A DNA stretch of 64,000 nt from Cymodocea nodosa (Eukaryota > Streptophyta > Magnoliopsida > Alismatales > Cymodoceaceae), in the NCBI GenBank assembly GCA_036874045.1, contig CM072345.1:4179501-4243500 (forward strand), given 5' to 3'. The notes beneath the pieces were generated by a model. The model made no database searches, had not been told where the DNA came from, and saw only the letters and a list, made by a program, of their open reading frames with translations. Of the stretch, positions 60,369 to 64,000 are shown in pieces (the first letter of the stretch is position 1; the number at the start of each line of letters is the position of its first letter). Both the position numbers and the translations under genes were made by a program.

Positions 60369-60920
60369 ATGGTCCTGTTCATTGTATTTTGGTTTGTTAT
60401 AAGGTAGTTTTAGAATTTAAGTCTTTATTATTAAAAAAAAAAACAAACAAAACAATTATTTTCGAATTACAGTTTTCTGGTAGTTAAGAATTTATGAAAT
60501 TCTAATTTTTATTGAAGTCAATTTATTTAAGAAAAATTCAGAAAAGATTACTTAAGGAAAAGTTAAATTGATTCAATGTGAGTGCCAACTATATTTTTGT
60601 TACTTATGTATATGCTATTACATAGATTTTAATAGGAAAATACATAGAAAGTATGTACTTTTTATTAAAGGAAAGTTATTAACATTCTATTAGAAAAATT
60701 AAGTCTTGCGGTTGCCTCTAATTTAATTTACTATCTTGTTTTATTTTTGTTTATTTTTTGTCTGTAATTACTTGAGTAATTAAGTCCGTTGGGGGAACTT
60801 AAACCCTAGTCACTTAAACCAACTAGTTTGGGATGTGCTGACTAAAAACCCATTTTGCAAGTAATTCAGATTATATTTTTCAAAAAAAAAAAATTACCTG
60901 TTCTCACTTGTAAACAATTT
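60369..60920 (+). other. Co6 post-pol spacer
   Basis: No ORF. Structure parallels Co1 3,856-4,600: an A-rich start, a TTGAGTAAnTA-like block and TTTGGGAT...TGACT...CCCATTTTGCA. This shows that the spacer is native to the copia family. A-rich runs at 60,434-60,445 and 60,883-60,892. The right boundary to Co4 is approximate. Confidence 0.5.
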
Positions 60921-61653
60921 ATTTAAGTCATTTGTCCACTTGAACAGTGACAAAAGAGACAAGTTGGATTCAAAATCACAGAAGTGTTATTTCATTAGCT
61001 ATGGTAAGGATTATTTTGGTTACAGATTCTGAATAGAAGAAACCAAGAAAATAATCTGTGCAAAAGATGTCACCTTTATTAAATCCAAGATATACAAGCA
61101 TAGAGAAAGTACAAATGAATAGTAGTTAGAGCTTCAATTTGAAAGTACTACTAAGATCAATCTAGATAATGATATTGAACAACTTCAGAAGGAACCTGTA
61201 GAAGAAATTCAGCTTCTAGAAGCTGAACAATAAGAACATATAGATGATCAAGAAGATAAAGTTGTCACCAGACAACTTAGAATATCTGGAAGGGTTTTCA
61301 GACAACTAAAAAGGTATGTACCATCATTTAATTATCTATTGCTAACAGATGATGGTAAACCTGAAACATATCAAGAAGCAATCTATGCAAGTGATACACA
61401 TAAATGGGAGTTAGCAATGAAAAAAGAAATGAAATCCCTAGAGAAGAATAAAACTTGGGAGCTAACTTCATTACCAGAAGGAAAGAAAATCCTAGGAAAC
61501 AAGTGGGTGTTCAAGATGAAAGAACAACTAGATGGCAGCAAGAAATATAAAGCTAGAATTGTAGTCAAGGGTTTTCAGCAAATTCACGATATAGACTATA
61601 CTGAAGTATTCTCTCCAATTGTGAAGATGAATACTATAAGAATAGTCTTAAGG
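60921..61653 (+). pseudogene. Co4 second half: integrase C-terminus and RT start
   Basis: Resumes the Tork-like protein about where 48,439 stopped: NSDKRDKLDSKSQKCYFISYG, GYRF, then the linker and RT N terminus (TYQEAIYASDTHKWELAMKKEM, GNKWVFKMK, KARIVVKGF, NTIRIVL). TAG at about 61,123 and TAA at about 61,231 interrupt the linker. Cut at about 61,653, where gypsy integrase is fused in frame. Confidence 0.82.
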
Positions 61654-62139
61654 AGGTGTGTTCTAGAAACTGAATATCAGAGCATATTGTCTTTCTGCCA
61701 TGACCAAGCATGTGGAGGGGATTTTGGTTCTGGGAAAACTGCTGCTAAAATTCTGTAATGTGGATTTTATTGGCCAACACTATTCAAAGATGCTCATAAA
61801 TATTGCTTAAGTTGTTTAAAATGTCAACAAATAGGAAGAATATCACAGAAGAACATGCTGCCTCTTAATCCTATTGTTGAAGTTGAAATCTTTGATGTGT
61901 GGGGAATAGATTTTATGGGTCTATTTCCTATGTCTAATCAATTCAATTATATATTGTTGGGGGTGGATTATGTATCTAAATGGATAGAAGTTATTCCTGT
62001 AAAAACTAATGACAACAAAGTGGTAATACATTTTATAAAAACCAATATAATTGCCAGATTTGGAATACCTAAAGCTATTATCAATGATAGAGGAACTTAT
62101 TTCTGTAATAGAAGTTTTGAAGCCTTAATAAAGAACTTA
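61654..62139 (+). pseudogene. Gy3 integrase fragment
   Basis: Finger CHDQACGG ... CLKCQQIG and core GIDFMGLFP, VSKWIEVIP, INDRGTYFCNRSFEAL, closely matching Gy2. The second catalytic Asp is kept (NDRG); the region with the catalytic Glu is deleted. TAA at about 61,756. The first 35 codons are fused to copia RT in one open frame (61,339-61,758). Confidence 0.85.
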
Positions 62140-62830
62140 TTTCTGCTAGATTTATTGACTCAATGTCTACATCATGCAATGAGTAAAGCATAGTTAATAG
62201 GTATAATTTATGAAGGCATAGATGTTTCAACAAAATATTTATTAGAATCTACTTGTCAAAATGGATTTTTAAAACTATGTAGTGAAGAAGCATGGGCATA
62301 TTTAGAAAACTTTGCAAAAAGAACTGCATAGTAGGAAAACTTAACTAAAGCTATTACAAATAAAAGAATATTGCCAAGGGGAATGCTTGAAATAGATTCA
62401 AGCACTATGCTTGAAGTTAAATTAACTGAATTAACAAAGAAAATAGAAGAGTTATCATTAAATCAAAAGCTAGTAGAAAAGAATGCAAATGTTAATGATT
62501 TAGATATTATTTATGCTAGAACCAAAAAGATAACTTTAGAAATTCTTATAACCCTAATTAGATAAATCACCCGAATTTATCTTGGAGAAACAACAATTTC
62601 CAGGGAGGAGAAAATATAAATGACAAAAATATAAATTATGAAGCTTTAATTGAACAAGGATCTAGAATAGAGAAATTAGAAAAGATAATCCAACAATTAA
62701 ATAATCGTCTAGATCTTGTATTTGGAAATGCTACAATTCAAAATCAAAATATAAATAGAAATATACCCCCTAGACAGAAAGAATCAATGGAAGTTAGACC
62801 TATTGGAGGATTGCCAATGTAAGTAATACC
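62140..62830 (+). pseudogene. Gy3 gag fragment
   Basis: C-terminal half of gag: HHAMSKA, LIGIIYEGIDVSTKYLLEST, LTELTKKIEELSLNQK, DLDIIYAR, then a broken tail corresponding to the Gy2 WRNHPN region. No zinc knuckle, as in Gy2. TAGs near 62,191 and 62,329 and a frameshift near 62,530. Confidence 0.78.
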
Positions 62831-62937
62831 TAATCCTATCAATAGAACTATTAATGAAATTGATACCTCCTATGGGAGGGTAGCTGAATGAAATAGTATA
62901 ACTGAAGTAACTATGTATAATATAGTAAGTAGAAAAA

Positions 62938-63060
62938 TATAAAAAAGAAAAAAAAATGTAAGTTTAATTATAGTTAGTAGTATCATAGAGTTATTACTTA
63001 ACTCAACGAACTTAGTCCATTGAGTTATGACCTAAATCCACAAGGGTGTGAAGTAGCTAT
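62938..63060 (+). promoter_or_regulatory. candidate promoter of the Gy3 F-box ORF
   Basis: TATAAAAAAG at 62,938-62,947 is 174 nt before the ATG at 63,112; TAACTCAACGAACTT (62,999-63,013) follows. Matches the Gy2 arrangement at 32,657-32,829. Confidence 0.35.
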
Positions 63061-63111
63061 GTTAATTTTGTCTCTACTAATTATTGTTTATGTTATATAG
63101 AATCACAACAG

Positions 63112-64000
63112 ATGGAATTGATGAAATTACCACTAGATGCACTAAGAGAAGTACTGAGTAACCTGTTAGCTAAAGATCTGTGCAGATTGTGTTGTGTATC
63201 AAAGGAAATCAAAGACTGTGTTAGAGAAAAATATTTTCATGGACTACAAGCTACAAAAAAGACTAAGATTAGAGATAGATTTTTATGGAAGTCATTTAAT
63301 TGTAATTCAATCTGCTATGAATATCTGAATATGGAAAAAACTGCTGGAATTCCACCTAATACATTAGAAGGAATAAATCATATTATGGGGAGGGATGAAG
63401 GATTAATTATATATAGAACCAAACCAAGGTATGCAATTCTGTTACCCGACATTTTGATTAGAAATCTTATCACAAGAGAAGAATGGAATATAGGAAGGCC
63501 TAATAGATATGAAGTACCAACTAAAAATAGTGGGTCAGCTTTAATATTTTTTGATAAAAATTTGACCATTCCTGAAAAATTATATTATTGGAGACCAACT
63601 GAAAATTGGGATGAAGATTTATGCTTAAGTGTGTATAATTTTTTGAATAGATCTTGGACTGAAAATACTATGATATATCTAGGACAAAAAGCATTAATTA
63701 ACAGCATGCATGTCATACTTGATGGATATATATATCTAGTCACAGATATATCAGTTGCATTTAGATCTGATTTATACATAGTAAGTATAGACAGTTATGA
63801 TGATTTTATAGAAATATTACTTATACCTAGTGATATAGCTAAATCACCATCTTCAGAATATGATCAAATTCAATTGGGAATGTAATATAATGAATATGAT
63901 GATCCTACTTTATGTTTAATAAGATGGTGGGATGAATTGAAGAAATTTCAAATATGGATTATGAAAGACCTAAATGAATGGAAGTAGGAAGAAGAATATA
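63112..64000 (+). pseudogene. Gy3 F-box protein ORF, continues past window end
   Basis: Open for 257 codons from MELMKLPLDALREVLSNL. F-box at residues about 5-50 with KDLCRLCCVSKEIKDCVREKYF; the rest matches the Gy2 copy (GIPPNTLEG, YAILLPDILIRN, NWDEDLCLSVYNFLNR, TMIYLGQKALI). TAA at 63,883-63,885 follows GM where the Gy2 copy has TGG (Trp); the same frame continues as YNEYDDPTLCLIRWWDEL with Trp codons that are stops in Gy2. Thus each copy is intact where the other is broken over most of the length. The usual role of an F-box is substrate recruitment to SCF ligases; any role for the element is unknown. Confidence 0.8.

Larger units (their letters stand above)
61654..64000 (+). mobile_element. 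Gy3: fragment of a Gy2-like gypsy, truncated at both visible sides
   Basis: Order INT-gag-F-box on the plus strand, the same relative order as Gy2. The 5' side is joined to Co4 RT and the 3' side leaves the window. An internal deletion removes the integrase end, the envelope-position ORF and the first part of gag. Confidence 0.82.

Overview
The window is plant nuclear DNA, probably from a dicot. It is AT-rich and consists almost entirely of LTR retrotransposons nested in one another. I see no host gene outside a mobile element and no rRNA, tRNA gene or CRISPR array. The plant assignment rests on element lineages recognised from memory: SIRE/Maximus-like Ty1/copia with a tRNA-iMet primer site, Tork/TNT1-like Ty1/copia, and Athila-like Ty3/gypsy with a tRNA-Asp primer site, plus an F-box ORF. 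The species cannot be named.  Layout: 1-9,893 is a SIRE-like copia (Co1, +) with decayed gag end, pol, a long spacer, an envelope-position ORF, polypurine tract (PPT) and 3' LTR. 9,894-17,025 is a patchwork of LTR pieces, including a 2.3-kb solo LTR of the Gy2 family with target-site duplication (TSD) CCTCT, which splits a copia RT/RNase H remnant. 17,026-43,435 is a large gypsy (Gy2, -) interrupted by a younger complete gypsy (Gy1, -, 20,366-31,297; two 1,536-bp LTRs, TSD TTAAT). 43,436-44,690 is an unassigned LTR-like block. 44,691-47,668 is the 5' part of a copia (Co3, -). 47,669-48,439 and about 60,921-61,653 are two halves of one Tork-like copia (Co4, +), separated by about 12.5 kb holding a minus LTR, a copia (Co5, +) whose 5' LTR contains a solo LTR (TSD GTTAG), and a copia fragment (Co6, +). 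61,654-64,000 is a third gypsy (Gy3, +) running off the end.  The main result is an unusual gypsy lineage. In Gy1, whose LTRs, primer-binding site (PBS), PPT and TSD fix its boundaries, gag lies 3' of pol: LTR-PBS-(CCHC, PR, RT, RNase H, INT)-gag-PPT-LTR. Gy2 has the same permuted order and carries two more ORFs: pol, an envelope-position ORF, gag, an F-box ORF, then the 3' UTR. Gy3 keeps INT-gag-F-box. The envelope-position ORF of Gy2 is homologous to that of copia Co1, and the Gy2 3' UTR is homologous to the Co1 post-pol spacer, so sequence has moved between copia and gypsy elements.  In Gy2 the downstream ORFs are preceded by TATA-like sites and by a recurrent 24-nt inverted repeat (arms CGTTGAGTTA and TAACTCAACG) that also occurs in variant form in LTRs. 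This suggests, but does not show, separate expression of each ORF. Most frames are broken, often by TGG-to-TAG changes. The Gy1 gag frame is open and the Gy1 pol has two in-frame stops.
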